Notes: generated by a model not told the origin, from the letters alone. 64,000 bases of DNA from Hydractinia symbiolongicarpus (GCF_029227915.1 NC_079878.1:23585501-23649500); one strand, 5' to 3'; numbered from the stretch's first letter, positions 46,158 through 58,849 are shown. Translations and numbers: made by a program.

Positions 46158-48102
46158 TCTCTTCTGTATTTTGACACCTCACAACTAAATTAAAAATCTG
46201 GTATGTAATTTTACACCAGCGGTCTGTTTTTTCTCTCCACTTTTCACAAGAAGTGTACTTGGCTAAAACACATGCTCAATTCACAAACAGCTTTATATTG
46301 TAGCAGATCCCAATGTTTGTGCATAAATAAAATAATACAGAGCAGTTATAATAGCTCTTCGTTTACATTTGCAGTGATGAGCGACTCTGGCTATCTGCAT
46401 GGCAAAAGCAAAGATTAGGGAGCAAGGTGAAGCAAAGTTTATTTGTAAATCGAATAAATAAAAAGGCATCGATCCATCGTCGATATAGTTTAAAACCTAA
46501 TTTATGTTTCCAGTGACCTAATCTCGGGTAAAGCAACAAATCCAACATCTAAAGTCAAAATTTTGTTGACTTTGTTGATATAAAAATTTTTGATCATTTT
46601 GTGTAATGTAATGACATCAAATTACTTGATGTTTGCTTGGGACATTGAAATGACATGTTTTCCATTGTAGTCTGCATGTTTAAGCAAAATTAATATATTA
46701 GAGAGACTTAAATAGGACTGGCTACTCTATATATCAGCTATATTTAAAATGTAAATGTGTTTTAGGATTTACTGTGTGATTCATTAAGTACCTTAAGGTA
46801 AAAACATTATCAGTTAACAATACTTAAATTATTAAGTTACAAAATAAAATTTGTGTCAAATTCTCTTAACGAAACAGTTTTAATTTTTAGACTAAGTTTG
46901 GTAATTATCACAAATCTTAAATTTTAGTATTGCCGTCATGTTAATAAGCATTTGTTTTTGTTCAGCATGCTATTTTTTAAAAAAAACCAAAACTGTTTTC
47001 AATTTTAGACCAATTTTGCCCTGCGTCTACATTTAGCTAACGAAAAATCATAATTTTAAATCATTATCGTTCAGCACACTTTTATTTGCCAGATGTGTTT
47101 AAAACAGAAACAAGATCCAGTCACGTAGTTCAACCCAGAAACCACTCAGTACAAATGGAACTCTTAATGAGGCATATGATTGCATGTGACGCAAAATAAT
47201 GATCTAAATGACTACATCAGCAGGCTTCTCATTTTATAGATATGTGCTTACGTGATCAATCACGTACGCCAGTTGACCACATTATGCAATTGCGTAGCGT
47301 ACCTAATTTGCTCCGAGCATCATTTTTTAAAATGGCTATTTATTTTTTTAACAACGCACGTGCAAAGGATGTTACGCATGCGATAAGGCCTCATTCATTT
47401 TGTGGTGTTAAAGTGGGGGACATTTTGAAGCATGAACCCCAAACATGATGATTGAGCGTCTATGTATAGCAATATATAGCTTGTCCAAAATAGTATGCAT
47501 GACTATGTTATTTTCATAAATTTATTATTCGTATTTCAGGTCATCACAAGGAAATAGGCAAAAATATTAATTAATTCGGAAAATTTAGCTACATTTTAAC
47601 AAAATTTTTGTGGCATAAAGAAAAAAATTATTAAATTCGGACCTACTATGGTTTCCAATTTTTTTGTTAAATGAAGAAACTATCTACAATTAAATCCATG
47701 ATAAAATGTCTGTTATGCCTGAAGTTCAGTTTTGCAGACTTGCTTTATCCGTGCTGCTCCATCTGCGTTCACCTCTGCATTATTTAATAACCGCATGGTT
47801 AGATTTCTCGTGTAAGACCAGGTTACCAACGACAAAGGGGCCAGGTAAAAGAGATTTATGTCTATTCATAGTTCTTAACTAAATCAAGAGTCTAGGTCAG
47901 GTTGGCTATGAATAGGCTTGCTCTTGGATTAAAAGGACCAGGATTATTCAATAATTCTGAGAAAGTGCTTTACCAAGAAAAGACTGTAAACTAAACATTG
48001 CTAGCATCAGAGTGTGTGCATTTATCAAGATAAAGAACCCACCACACATCGATAAAACAACAAGGGTTTCTTTTAAATAAGACTATTTTTCATTAGGAAG
48101 TA
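46158..48102. other. Intergenic region without recognised gene
   Basis: AT-rich sequence between the gypsy element and the Tigger-like element. Only short ORFs without domains or splice support. Nothing recognised. Confidence 0.5.
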
Positions 48103-49109
48103 CAGTAGACACCCGTTAATTCTAACACGCAAGAGCAGGGTGCCCACTCCTCCTTAAATTCCTTAAATCACCTAAAAAAGAAAATCTTCTTAAAAGTACT
48201 TAATACTTAAAAAAATTAAAATTTGAGCTATTCTCCTTAATTTCTCCTTATTTCTTCTGATCGTAACTTTTTTGGAAATGTGTTCATGGATTGTTTATCA
48301 CCTGTAAAATAAGACATATTTCTCTGTTACCTGAAATCCTATATTTTCCATCTTTCAGGGAATAATTTATATGTATATTTGTATAATATGTATAATTTTC
48401 TTATAATAGAACATAGTATGTAACATTAACGATAGAAAACTAAAATTGTTTTTCTCTTTAATTATCCTTATTTTTTATTCTCGATCACAGCAAAATATTT
48501 TTAAAAAATGTCAATTTGTCTCCTTAATTTCCCTTAATATCCTTACTTTTGTTCTTATTTTATTACTGGTCACCCAGAAGAGAATAAAATTATTTGTTCG
48601 AATTAACGAATGTTCGGATTATCGGAAGTTCAGACAAAACAAGAATTTAATAAACATTTAAAGGTTTTATGCTTATATAACTTTATTTCAACTTTACTAC
48701 AACTTTTTATAAAAATCTTTTGACATTGTTTGCTTGGCGATGGGCAAGGTCTCCAAATTCTTTGTAAATTTATTTTATTGGAAATGCCAATTTAATTAAA
48801 TTAAAGAAATTTTGCAACTATTGATGTATAAAAATAAATAAAAATGAAAACATATTTTTTATTTTTCCATAAGATTTTATTTATCAATATACAAAAGTTC
48901 GAATTAACGAGCATAATGTAGCCTTGGAACTAAAAATATTATTTGAATTAGCGAAATGTTTGAATTAGTGGAGTTCGAATTAAACAGCCTAAAATATAAT
49001 ATTTTATTAAACAAAACTCAAGGGGCTTGGGAATTTGTTCGAAATAACGGAAAGTTCAGATTTAGCAGCATTCGAATTAAGCAGCATTCGAATTAACGGA
49101 CATCTACTG
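48103..49109. mobile_element. Tigger/pogo-like DNA transposon, non-autonomous
   Basis: Flanked by TA on both sides (48101-48102 and 49110-49111). Terminal inverted repeats are CAGTAGACACCCGTTAATTC and, on the other strand, CAGTAGATGTCCGTTAATTC. A TA duplication and CAGTAGA-type ends fit pogo/Tigger elements. About 460 bp of the right half matches 33258-33703, including a minus-strand KQTMSKDFYKKL tail that resembles the transposase C-terminus. The left half (about 48150-48590) is T-rich and unmatched, perhaps a nested insertion or internal sequence. Confidence 0.75.
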
Positions 49110-49111
49110 TA

Positions 49112-49725
49112 ATCTGTCAACGGAGGTAAGCTGTTCTTTCCGTTCCTCACGTAATTCAGGTACCCAATAAAAAATGAGAAGCCTGCATCAGCCTATATGT
49201 CATATTGTTGCAAATATTGCTGATATTTAGTACTATCATCAGGACTTTAAAGGGTATCAATTTCATAAAATGTTATATGAATATTTTTGCGTATATTATT
49301 TATATTACGTGTGAGGAGTCAACTTGACTTAACGGAGTCCAAAAATATAAACTTAACAACACTTGTTATCATCTATCTTGTTGATGAGTAACTAATTATA
49401 TCTACACTTTAACTTATATAAAAAACGGGGTTCCTAAGGGACTTAACATTTGTACATGTGTGTACCTTCCAAAAGGCCTACATAAACTTAGGCACCTATG
49501 AAGGAGTGTCATGGAAGTTCTATGGGAGACTTGGTTTCAGCTACAGAATGTAATGGTTAATATAATAAAAATTAGAAGCGGTGCCTGTTAACTTTCTAGG
49601 CGTCTAAATTCTTGGTAATCGATTGACAGTTGTATAAAAGCTTAGACTGCCTTTAAATTTTTGTTGTTTGGGTCACTTAGAAAATGTTGAATTTCATTGT
49701 TTTATCTTATTTTACTTCTTTATAG
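49112..49725 (+). other. Upstream region of MRPS14
   Basis: AT-rich. It ends in a splice acceptor (TTACTTCTTTATAG) directly before the MRPS14 start codon. No upstream exon or TATA box recognised. Confidence 0.5.
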
Positions 49726-50139
49726 ATGTTAGAAAAATTACAACAGCTATCAAAGTTATCATTAATGACAGGATTGGTGAGGCAATGCTTCCTAAGCACA
49801 TCAACAGCAGCGGAAAAATATTATGTGCAAAAGAACTATTTAAAAAGGTGGGCAAGGCGAGACATGAAAAGGAGAGAACTTTTCAAAGACTTCGAAGCCG
49901 AGAGAACTAGTCTAAGGGTTATTCATAAATCAGATGTTCTGCCTGCAGCCATCAAAATGCAAGCAGCTGAAGATCTCGCAAAGTTACCACGTGACAGTTC
50001 GATTACTCGTATAAGACATCGATGTACATTGACTGATCGTTCAAGAGGGAACGTCATTAAGTATCGAATTTCTAGGATTAAGTTTCGAGATTTCGCAGAC
50101 AAGGGATGGATATCGGGTTATACCAGGTCCAGTTGGTAA
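49726..50139 (+). CDS. MRPS14: Mitochondrial small ribosomal subunit protein uS14m
   Basis: A 137-residue ORF in one exon. It encodes a component of the mitochondrial small ribosomal subunit head. The C-terminal half carries the uS14 signature: LPRDSSITRIRHRC, then LTDRSRGN, SRIKFRDFADKGWISG and the terminal SSW, which matches the animal MRPS14 pattern (ALPRDSxPxRIRNRC, SRxxFRxxADxG, W at the end). Human MRPS14 is 128 aa, so the length fits. The N-terminus (MLEKLQQLSKLSLMTGLVRQ) is amphipathic and basic, as in a mitochondrial presequence. The ATG follows a splice acceptor with no gap, so the leader is either a non-coding exon or a trans-spliced leader. ATTAAA at 50291-50296 is a possible poly(A) signal. 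Confidence 0.95.
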   Translation: MLEKLQQLSKLSLMTGLVRQCFLSTSTAAEKYYVQKNYLKRWARRDMKRRELFKDFEAERTSLRVIHKSDVLPAAIKMQAAEDLAKLPRDSSITRIRHRCTLTDRSRGNVIKYRISRIKFRDFADKGWISGYTRSSW

Positions 50140-50548
50140 CTGTTATGCAAAGTTGTTGCTACTGTTTAAAAGCCTGCTATTTTAACTGATTTATATACTA
50201 TATAAACAATGCGTTTATGGATGGGTGCAATGTAGCGATACGTAAAGATAAAGAAATCCCACCTCGTTAAAGTGAAATATACTCCTGGAAATTAAATGTA
50301 CTAGAGTACACGGAAAGTTCCTAAAATGGGAAAAAATTCTAAAAAAATAATTTTACAATTTTCGAAATATCTTGTATTAAGTTTAGTCACCATAGTCCAG
50401 CCAAGTCCTTAAGCTTGTATTAACAAAACCTTTGTTCACAATGATAACTGAGGCCTTCTGTTTTGTAAAACACCTCCATGAAAAGAATGTTTTGATCTTA
50501 ACTAAAAAACTACACATTTTTCTGGAATACGTATGGGAATCCATTTAC

Positions 50549-50604
50549 CAATCCTCGTTCCCAGGGATTTTTTCTTTTAAAATCCCTTGGAAACGATGGT
50601 GCTC
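50549..50604. mobile_element. CCTCGTTCCCAG-family fragment
   Basis: AATCCTCGTTCCCAGGGATT is followed by a near-complementary AATCCCTTGGAAACGATGG, forming a small hairpin. Confidence 0.5.
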
Positions 50605-51107
50605 ATTTACACCTAGGCGTTTTAAAAAGTTGCGACTTTGCGAAGTAAATAACAGCAAAATTTACCACAAGCATTATTAAGTCAATGGTCAGATCGTGTA
50701 TTTCAATCTTCTCCCCAGTTTCCGAGATGTCACAAAGAGAAAAAGATGCCTGGGTGAGATTGCATGTGTTTAACACTAAAAATTTGTGTCACAAGCACAC
50801 AAGTAGGTAGAGTAACACATGTCCAGTTACTGTTACTGAGTCTTTACGTCACGTTATTTGATTCCTTTCTTTTCTGTTACACTTGTTAGAAATCCACTGA
50901 TATACAAACAAAAAGCTTGCTAGTGAAAAAAATAACCAGGATGTTTCTGGGTTTTTTACGACCGTTCAAACATAAGCCCTGCTTAAGTACCATTTCATAT
51001 TTCTGACCGCAACTTGCACTTTACGTTAAAGTGAAAAGAACTTGCGCACAATGTTGCGCAACACCTATTTGCCTTTCGCCTGATTGGTAGTATTTTTCCT
51101 TATTTCT

Positions 51108-51192
51108 ACCCCAGGGGCACCTTGCTTTTTGACATCAAGAACATCACGCCGTTTCCATCTATGAAAACATAAAGGGCCGGGGCGAGGTTGGA
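51108..51192. mobile_element. CCTCGTTCCCAG-family fragment
   Basis: Left end TACCCCAGGGGCACC and right end GGGGCGAGGTTGG, with AACATAAAGGGCC between. Degraded member of the family. Confidence 0.45.
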
Positions 51193-51673
51193 ATTTGCAG
51201 CGTTAATGTATTTTTTTAAATATGTGTTTTTGTGTCCTGTAAAAATGTATCTTATAGAGTCAAACATGTTCACCAAAAAGTATATTGCATTGTTATAGAA
51301 AGGTACTACATAAAAATGATATTTGTCATTAGCATCTAGAATTATTATTTCTGAAGGTAACTGTTTGTTTTGTGTCCAGAATTTAAATGTGCCAGTTTAG
51401 TATTTTTCTCATTTTGGGAAGTAGCAGGGTACTTGGTCTGCGTTTTGCGCTTGTCGCGATTGCGCCGATCATGACATTCTGTGTTTTATTATCTGATCGG
51501 CTCGGATAGATTTGATTACTTCTTTTGTTTTATGGGGATCAAAAATAACATAGGAACAGAGAAGGAAATGGCGAAGGGGTAAGACAGTGCAGTCAGACTG
51601 GTAAAACTGTGATGTGAAGGAAATACTAGCTAATGTGATACTCCTAAATGTAGATGAACGTTTTTTAATCATC

Positions 51674-52509
51674 ATGTCTGGAAATCCTGTTCTAGGTAGG
51701 TTATTGTCTGGCCTCTTTTAAGTTGGTTACAAAAGTAAACAAACTTTTTAATGATTCTCCTCTTCTGTAGTTTGTGGTTTCCTTTTCTGTTGTTTGCCTA
51801 ACTTAACCTGTAACCTGCACATTAGAGGCAACGAGACAAATTTATGGGTTTTGATGAGCCATTGCTGATGTCATCAAAATTTTTAAAACCTTTCGTAGCT
51901 ATATATCCTCATTAACCACTCATCAAAAGCACATGATCATATAAATTTTCTTATCAGCAGTTTAAGCTCTACACAATAAACGCAATGTGAAAACAAGGTT
52001 CTTATTTATTTTTTTGTGAATGGGTTGCTGACGGCATCAAAATTCAAATGACGCTTCTTTTTCATTTTTATTCTGCCTCTATGGATTTTTCCATGGGCTT
52101 TATTACTAACTAGTCTATATATTAATACAAAAGTTGTGTTCGTCTGTGACTGCCAAAGTGGATATCTTCATTTTCTTTTGATTTCCCTGAAAATTTATGT
52201 CTAATTTGTTAATGTTGCTGACGTTAGGACGCAACCTTAATGCATTTACAATCTCATCAATGCGTTTGATAAGATTGGTAAAACCATTGCATTGCACTTA
52301 AAACTTTGAGGCCAAATAACTTGGAAACGAGGTGACGTTAGTCATTTTTCACTGTGTGAGTAATTAAAGACAACCTGGGACTAAATTGGGTAAGTTTCCC
52401 TAACCCGGGTCCCTGAATTTGTTTCCGAATGGACGGGTTAATGACATCATCAAAAAACCTTTGAATCCTAATATCTCTGCAATCGTTTGTCAAAGATACT
52501 AGGCAATGG

Positions 52510-52548
<39 letters not shown>

Positions 52549-55018
52549 GCGGGTCTTTGCTAACATCAGCAAAAATCTCTTTAGGCGTTCGTCAAAAACA
52601 TATGATCCTATACATTATTTTGACCAGTGTTTCAGCCTCTACACATTACAGACAAAGAGTAAACAAATTTTGCCAATTCTTTTTTATCTACACTGCACTG
52701 CTGACACAAAACATCTAAAACAACCTATATTTTCTTTGTCCTTCCGCCTAAGTGGATTTCTCCATAGGCCTTATTGACTAGTCTTTTTATATTTATTATT
52801 CTATTTGTACACTACTCTTCGTATAAGGAGTTAATAGTAACAATTTAAGTGTTTTTTTCAATGTTATACTGAAAACTTTTCTGTTAACGATGTTTAGAAA
52901 TTAGGAAAAATAGAAGAACGGAATGGAAAAAGAAAAAAAGAACAAACTATTGTCGTAACAGAGAAAAAGGCACTCATGGAAATATTTTAATCACCACTTT
53001 AAACATTTTCTTCATAGAGAGTTTGCAATGACATCATTTTACGTACTTTAAACCCTGCATATACTTTGTCACTTGTCCCAGCATTCTCTGCAAACAGCAA
53101 AATTAACTGAATTTTTCCTGTCATCTAGTAGTTGTAATGTGATATAGTGAAACCAACTATTATTAGAAAACCCTATTTTATCATGATGGTCACAAATACA
53201 CATGAAATAGGCTTATAAAGTGTTTTCGTTTCAAAGTTTACCTCTTTGTTATTCCAAGGTACAGCAAGTGAAAAGTTATGTGCTTAAGGGAAGCAGAAGC
53301 AAGTACTGACTTTATTAAAATATCTTCAAAGCAGAAATTCCAAATGAACGCCAAGGTGCCTGTTCTTATTCCACCTTTACAAGACTTCTAATCCCCCCAG
53401 GTTGTTGCTTATATTGGTCTCACACTTCGTAAATGTTATCAGTGTGTTATCAATTGCTTAAGACATTTTTGTGTGTGAGCGCATGCTATCACATATACTC
53501 TTCAGAACGTTTAATCTCTGCAGTGTATTAGTATGCATATTTGTGGTACGTTCTCACAAGAGCTCACAATGTAAAGTATATAAAATTTTTAGGACCCTTT
53601 CTTTTGGCTGGAGATGTAAACCAAGCTGCCATGTTTGCTGCGCATTGTTTTCAAGAGATTTCAGACCATGACATGGAAGTGATTAAGAAAATCTTAGAAT
53701 GTAACTGGGAAGATGAATTGCAGATGGTTGCAAATTTACTTCAAAATCCGTTTTTAATTCCAGAGGACATTCGCATTGACTGCTTGATACGCGGTTTAAA
53801 TGATATTGATACACCGTATTATATTTTATCTGCTGCATTAGGTGTACAAAGACTACAGTTAAACGAAACAGATGAACTGGAGTTGCTGAAGTGTTTAAGA
53901 TCAGTCGTCTTTAACGAACAAGGTGTCATCTCCATGAGAGCTTTCATTGCACTACAACCACATCTGAAATATCCCACAGACAATGATTTGTTTGTTAAAA
54001 TTTTAAATATGCCAAAATCTTCACTACACGATAGTGCACTGTCATGGATGGTGTTACAAACTAATGATAAAAAAGACTTGCTTAGCACACTACAAAAAGG
54101 GAATGTACCAGATCATTTAGTTTCAATGGCAGAGAAAAAAATGGATGAACACTGTGAAAGTTTGGCTCATGGTAATTTAATTTTTTTCTGATTAAAAGTC
54201 GCGTATGTGCATGAACTTATGGGTAATTTTCAAGTGTAGAAAGAGTGGCTGATATTTCTGCTTATACTATAACTAGCAATAGTAATTTCTGAACTAATTG
54301 GGTTTGTAATAAATTTGGATAGGTATGCCTTTCAATCTGGAGTATGATGGAGCTAAGTATTAACATTGTACTCATTAGTTAAAAATTAGGCGTCTATAGT
54401 GCAGAAAATATGACGAGTTCTGTCTAAAGCTTAACGTAAAATTTAATATATTTTTTTGGTAAAAAGGCCTGTCTTATCTGGTAGGTATGCAATAACATTA
54501 AATTTACCACAGCGTACTCAAAGAGCTGGGGATATTACCCTAAAAATTTTATGTGTAGCCGTGTAACTTGTTAATTGTGTTAATTTTTTTTACGTAACAA
54601 CAGCCCTCATTTAGTGATTGAATTAAATGTATGCATATATTTTACTCTACATAAAACTGCTTGAAGATAATTTAACATTATTTTAATATTGAATGTTACA
54701 AGGGGATTTCAATAAATTTTTATAGGTGAAGAATCTCCTGTGTCAATTGAAGTATTTGACTATATACCAAACTTGATTGATTTCGAAGCTATGCTGGACA
54801 AAGAAGAAACGCTGGCTGAATTTTTTGAGGACTTGGATACTGATAACAATAACAAACTTTCAGCAGATGAAGTGAAAACATTCTTAGAAGATATTGGGAA
54901 AGATGTAGATATTGAAGAAATAGTAAAAGAAATGAAGTCGCTTGGTGTAGGTGATGATTGCAAAATTGATAAAGACGGTTTTATTGAAATGATGTTCCCA
55001 AAATTTAATATCCAGTGA
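51674..55018 (+). CDS. Unrecognised helical-repeat protein with C-terminal EF-hand, three exons
   Basis: Exons 51674-51695, 53593-54171 and 54726-55018 join in phase (894 nt, 297 residues). Exon 1 encodes only MSGNPVL plus one base and ends G/GTAGGT. The join gives MSGNPVLGPFLLAGDVNQ, a smooth start. Residues about 10-200 are helix-rich with HEAT/ARM-like spacing (for example IRIDCLIRGLNDIDTPYYIL, ISMRAFIALQPHLKYPTD), but I do not recognise a named family. The C-terminal part has one canonical EF-hand loop (DTDNNNKLSADE, about residue 239) and a second degenerate one (GVGDDCKIDKDG), so it probably binds one calcium ion. No signal peptide or membrane segment, so it is probably cytosolic. It is unrelated to the calmodulin-like gene at 23-28 kb. 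Two Helitron-like copies lie in or next to intron 1. Confidence 0.75.
51840..52113 (+). mobile_element. Helitron-like element, copy 2 (5'-truncated)
   Basis: Shares body with copy 1 and ends in a hairpin (ATGGA-TTTT-TCCAT at 52081-52094), then CTAG at 52110-52113. Copy 3 starts at the next base. The left boundary is approximate. Confidence 0.6.
52114..52781 (+). mobile_element. Helitron-like element, copy 3
   Basis: Starts TCTATATATTAATAC, has the shared block ACTTGGAAACGAGG (as in copy 1), and ends with hairpin TGGA-TTTC-TCCA then CTAG and host T. It contains an expanded (TA)n run. It lies in intron 1 of the helical/EF-hand gene, in tandem with copy 2. Confidence 0.65.
52508..52546. repeat. 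(TA)n microsatellite inside Helitron-like copy 3
   Basis: Uninterrupted TA alternation; absent from copy 1 at the equivalent place. Confidence 0.9.
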
Positions 55019-58000
55019 ATGGTAAAATGTTTAATCAGCGAATATATACTGTGCCAAAGATTAGCCATTTAGATTGAATACAGTGAACACAGTAGCTGTT
55101 CTACATTTTGTTCTGATTTGCAGTCGAACTGTATTATACTCAACCAGTCTATTCCGACCGTTGGAATTTTGCATCGATTTGTAACAGGTTCTGTGAAAAT
55201 TAGTCTTAGAAAAAGGCACGTATTTTTCTCTGTATGTTTTTATTCTTAGAACCTTATTTTGCATATATAAATCAATATTTTGATTTTTGATTTTTAAAAG
55301 GCAAAAGAATCATTTCGTGTTTAAAAATGTCCTCGTGTAGTTTCCGTTATTGGTCTTTGTTCTTGCCATTAGGTCAACGGCTTGAAGTAACCAATTTAAC
55401 CTTTTTCTCAAGACAAAACCTGTTTCTAATTCTGTTTTGTTAGTTTTTGCTTGTACAGAGCTCTACTTCTGAATTGCGATTATTTAGTTATGAATAAGAT
55501 TTATACATATTATATATAATATTAACTAAAAAACTAACTTTATTTTAACTGGTGTGTGGTGCTGTAATGTAAATGCTTAAGATATTGCATCCTCTCAAAA
55601 ATTAATTTTGTTGATCAGCAAGAAAATCTGGGAATTTTAACATATATTATTTAGATTTTTTTTATTTATCTCGCTACTAGACTTTATATTTATTTTTCTT
55701 TAAATTACAGCGAAGCATATATTTTTTTAAAATTACCTCGTATCAGTTCGTTGTGATCCACTAAAGTGGTCCTTGTGGTGGCAATTATTTTCTCGTCATG
55801 TGGTTGCCTTTGATGCACTTATAGTTATTTTTGCATTTAGTATTATCTAGGAGGATGGAAATAGAGAAGGAGAATCCAATTCTGTATTGTTTTTAATAAC
55901 AATGGAATCATAGGCTCGTGTAGCTCGTCCAAGTCTTTTTTGCTGAAAATATGATAGACGTTACTTTCTCCTGACAAACTGCGCTCGAAAAAACCAACTA
56001 ATTGGATGCGAAATTGACCTTTATTGTACTTATTGTAACAATTAAACATTTTAAAGAACTTGTATCTTGGTGTATCAACAAATAACATTGGAAGCTTTCT
56101 ATTTCTACCCTTCTAGGTATTTACAAAATTGACAAAATAAAAGAATCTAACTTAACTAAGGCTCGCAAAAATCAGGCATTTCTCTCTCAAGGTTAACTGG
56201 AATAAAGTATTAAATTGAGTGTATATATGTATATCTATCTATCCTTAATTGTTTCACTAACGGAAAGCGTGAATTTTGAATGATGGAGGAATAAGAAAGA
56301 AACCATGATGAAACAAATACCATCTTAACTCAAATCTTTCTAATTTCCTTTGAACAACTGTCACTAACACTTTAGGGTGTAATCAAGCGCGTTCTCAGTA
56401 GTCGGTAAGCGACTATTCCTTAATTTATTTTTTAGAAGAGCTTATTATATTCACTACAAAAAATAGAACTTATAGCCCATTTTATGCAAGTTGTGAAGGA
56501 ATAAGAATCCCAAAAAAACCTAAGACTACCTGGATGAAATTTCCATTCGGAATTTAGCGGTCCTTATTTTACATTTCTGGATTACACCCTGCACTTATGA
56601 AAGCAGGGTGTTGCCAGATCGGTATTATTAGTTTTATTGTCGTTTTTTTTACAGTTGAATGTTGCTCTGTAATTTCCGTTTACTTTTTAGTTTCAAAGAA
56701 ATTTTTATTGTTAGATTTTTTTACGTAAAAATCTTTTTGTTTTTACCGTTAGTAATATAGCTAAATTGCGGTTTGTTGCGGGAAGATATCAGTAAAGAAA
56801 AAAGACTAAGATTCGTGCGCTTTTTTTAATACGCTTAATGTTTGTCGTAATATAGGTATAATAAAGTTTTTTAAAGAAAACCTGCAGTAGTGACGTGATA
56901 AACGTCATGCATGTCGAACACGTTGCCGACACTAACTTTTTAACACGACGCAATTTTGGTTTATATTGATGTAGATTAAAAATGCTAGCGAAGACTAAAA
57001 TAACCGTAGCCCGCTCGTAGCGAAATCAAGGGCGACTTTTTTTTTAATAATCTCTAATCCTACTTGCAAATGACAATATAGTAGATGCAGCAAATCGCAA
57101 TATAACAGCTTTGTATGTCGAGAGTAACACCAGAAAAAAGATAGCATAGAAAATGAAAAGCAGAAAGGGCTAAGCAAGTGGCAGTTTTTGATTGCTCTAC
57201 TTTCGTTCCAGGTGACTGATTGCTGGTTACCAATGTATTATAGCTTCATGCGCTTTTGACGAACGTTTAAGGAAATACTAAGGTTTGCTGACGTCAGCAA
57301 AGTCCCCTCAAAGTACAAAAAATGTTTCTTTAAAAATTTGTATACCCGTTGCCTTTATAATAAGGAAATGATATTGGATTGTGCATATCTGACTAAAAAT
57401 GTCAGAAAAATATTCGACAATTCTTGTTTTTGTTTTTATCACTCGCTTTTTTGCGAACTGTTAAAAAACACTTAAAACAACTAGATGTTAAGTGGGCATT
57501 CTAATATATAACACACCAGACGAAAATTTTGTCACTTTTGTCCGACATCATTTTGTCCGCTAAGGTACGTCACGTCATCATCGGTAAGTTTCATCAAGCA
57601 TGTTGATCGTGCAGACCGAAACAAGATTCAAAAAATTCTAATTCACTAAAAATTAATTTGTGCGATTTTTTTAAAATTAATCTACTTGGAATTCTTCTCC
57701 GCATTTGATCTCTTTGAAACATTCGATGTCGAAGATAATGTGTAATTTTTTTCCACCAAAGTTTTTATTGCGTAAAACAAGAATGTAATTTTTTTTCTCA
57801 TTACGTTATAAGACAAAAAAAATATTCAAATCTCGAAAAATTATTTCGTGAAGTTTTTCAAATTGTCGATTCGTAATTTTTTAAGCGCCCGAGTTTTTTC
57901 TCGCGCATTGTATTCGTCGAATATAGTGGCGAGAATAAACGTGGTTTATACAAAATTTAGCCAAATGGTTGTTTATAAGAATATTCGCTAAATCATTACA

Positions 58001-58849
58001 AACATTATGTTTGCTGAAAAATTAACATTAATTTTTTGATGATTCTAAAAAACTGTACTTTTCCTAACGATAAGGCTCACTTTTTCTCGGAACATGATAT
58101 TATTTTTTGCACGTTTCATAATTGATACATTATGCGGAAATACTATTTGAAAGAAAATACAGTCGATAGCCTGTAGAAAAATCCACGGGTTCGCCCGTCC
58201 TTTTTATACTGCATTGCGTGCGTATCGCTTCTCGCGCAGCTAAGCTACCATTTTGCGTGACAGACAGAGACGTATACGGGTATTTTAATATAGATAGGTA
58301 TGTTAATTTTGTCCGTCTGTGAGTCAAAATGGTAGCTGGAAGTGGTGACGGGTGAACTCTCATGAAGCTTTACAGGTACTATAGCCTGGTGATGGCTGAT
58401 ACTTACTTGTGACGTTTCTGTTTATGTGCCTGTTTCTGGCAACAAAACTCTGTTCTACATACGATCTAATTTTGTATGTTTCTCACAAAACTGCTGGCAT
58501 TACTACTAGGTAGACCAAGATCCCAAGTTAGGGGAGAAAAAGTAGAGGGGCAACCAGTAAGACGTGAATTTGTCGTACTTTTGACTAAAAGAAAGCTGAT
58601 TATATTTGTCCAATAAAACATGACTTGTGATGTTCTAATGATCTAGGTTTTCCTAACTATTACTACAAGTTTGGCGTTGCTACGACAACAGTACGTTTTG
58701 TTTTGTTTTACAAACATAAAGAACTAAGTTTAAAACATGTTCACAGCATTTCATGTAATTCGTCATGAAAATAAACAAATGCATGATCTATAAATAAAGG
58801 GTACATTAACAAGCTATTTCAAGCTATCTGTAACTTTTAATGCTCAGTG
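55019..58849. other. Intergenic region without recognised gene
   Basis: AT-rich. A minus-strand ORF of 81 codons (55843-56088) and others lack domains or clear splice context. A minimal Helitron-like element lies at 58160-58294. Nothing else recognised. Confidence 0.5.
58160..58294 (-). mobile_element. Minimal Helitron-like element, copy 4
   Basis: On the minus strand it starts TCTATATTAAAATACCCG then GTCTCTGTCTGTCAC, and ends GTGGATTTTTCTACAGGCTATCGACTG, matching the 3' end of copy 1 with a decayed CTAG. Only about 135 bp, so the termini are almost all that is left. Confidence 0.55.

Larger units (their letters stand above)
50140..51673. other. Intergenic region with CCTCGTT-family fragments
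   Basis: Holds two short inverted-repeat fragments (50549-50604 and 51108-51192). No gene seen; an 82-codon ORF at 50432-50680 overlaps the first fragment and is judged spurious. Confidence 0.5.

Noticed and set aside
55843-56088. Minus-strand 81-codon ORF
   Set aside because: Somewhat protein-like composition, but no domain or convincing acceptor upstream.
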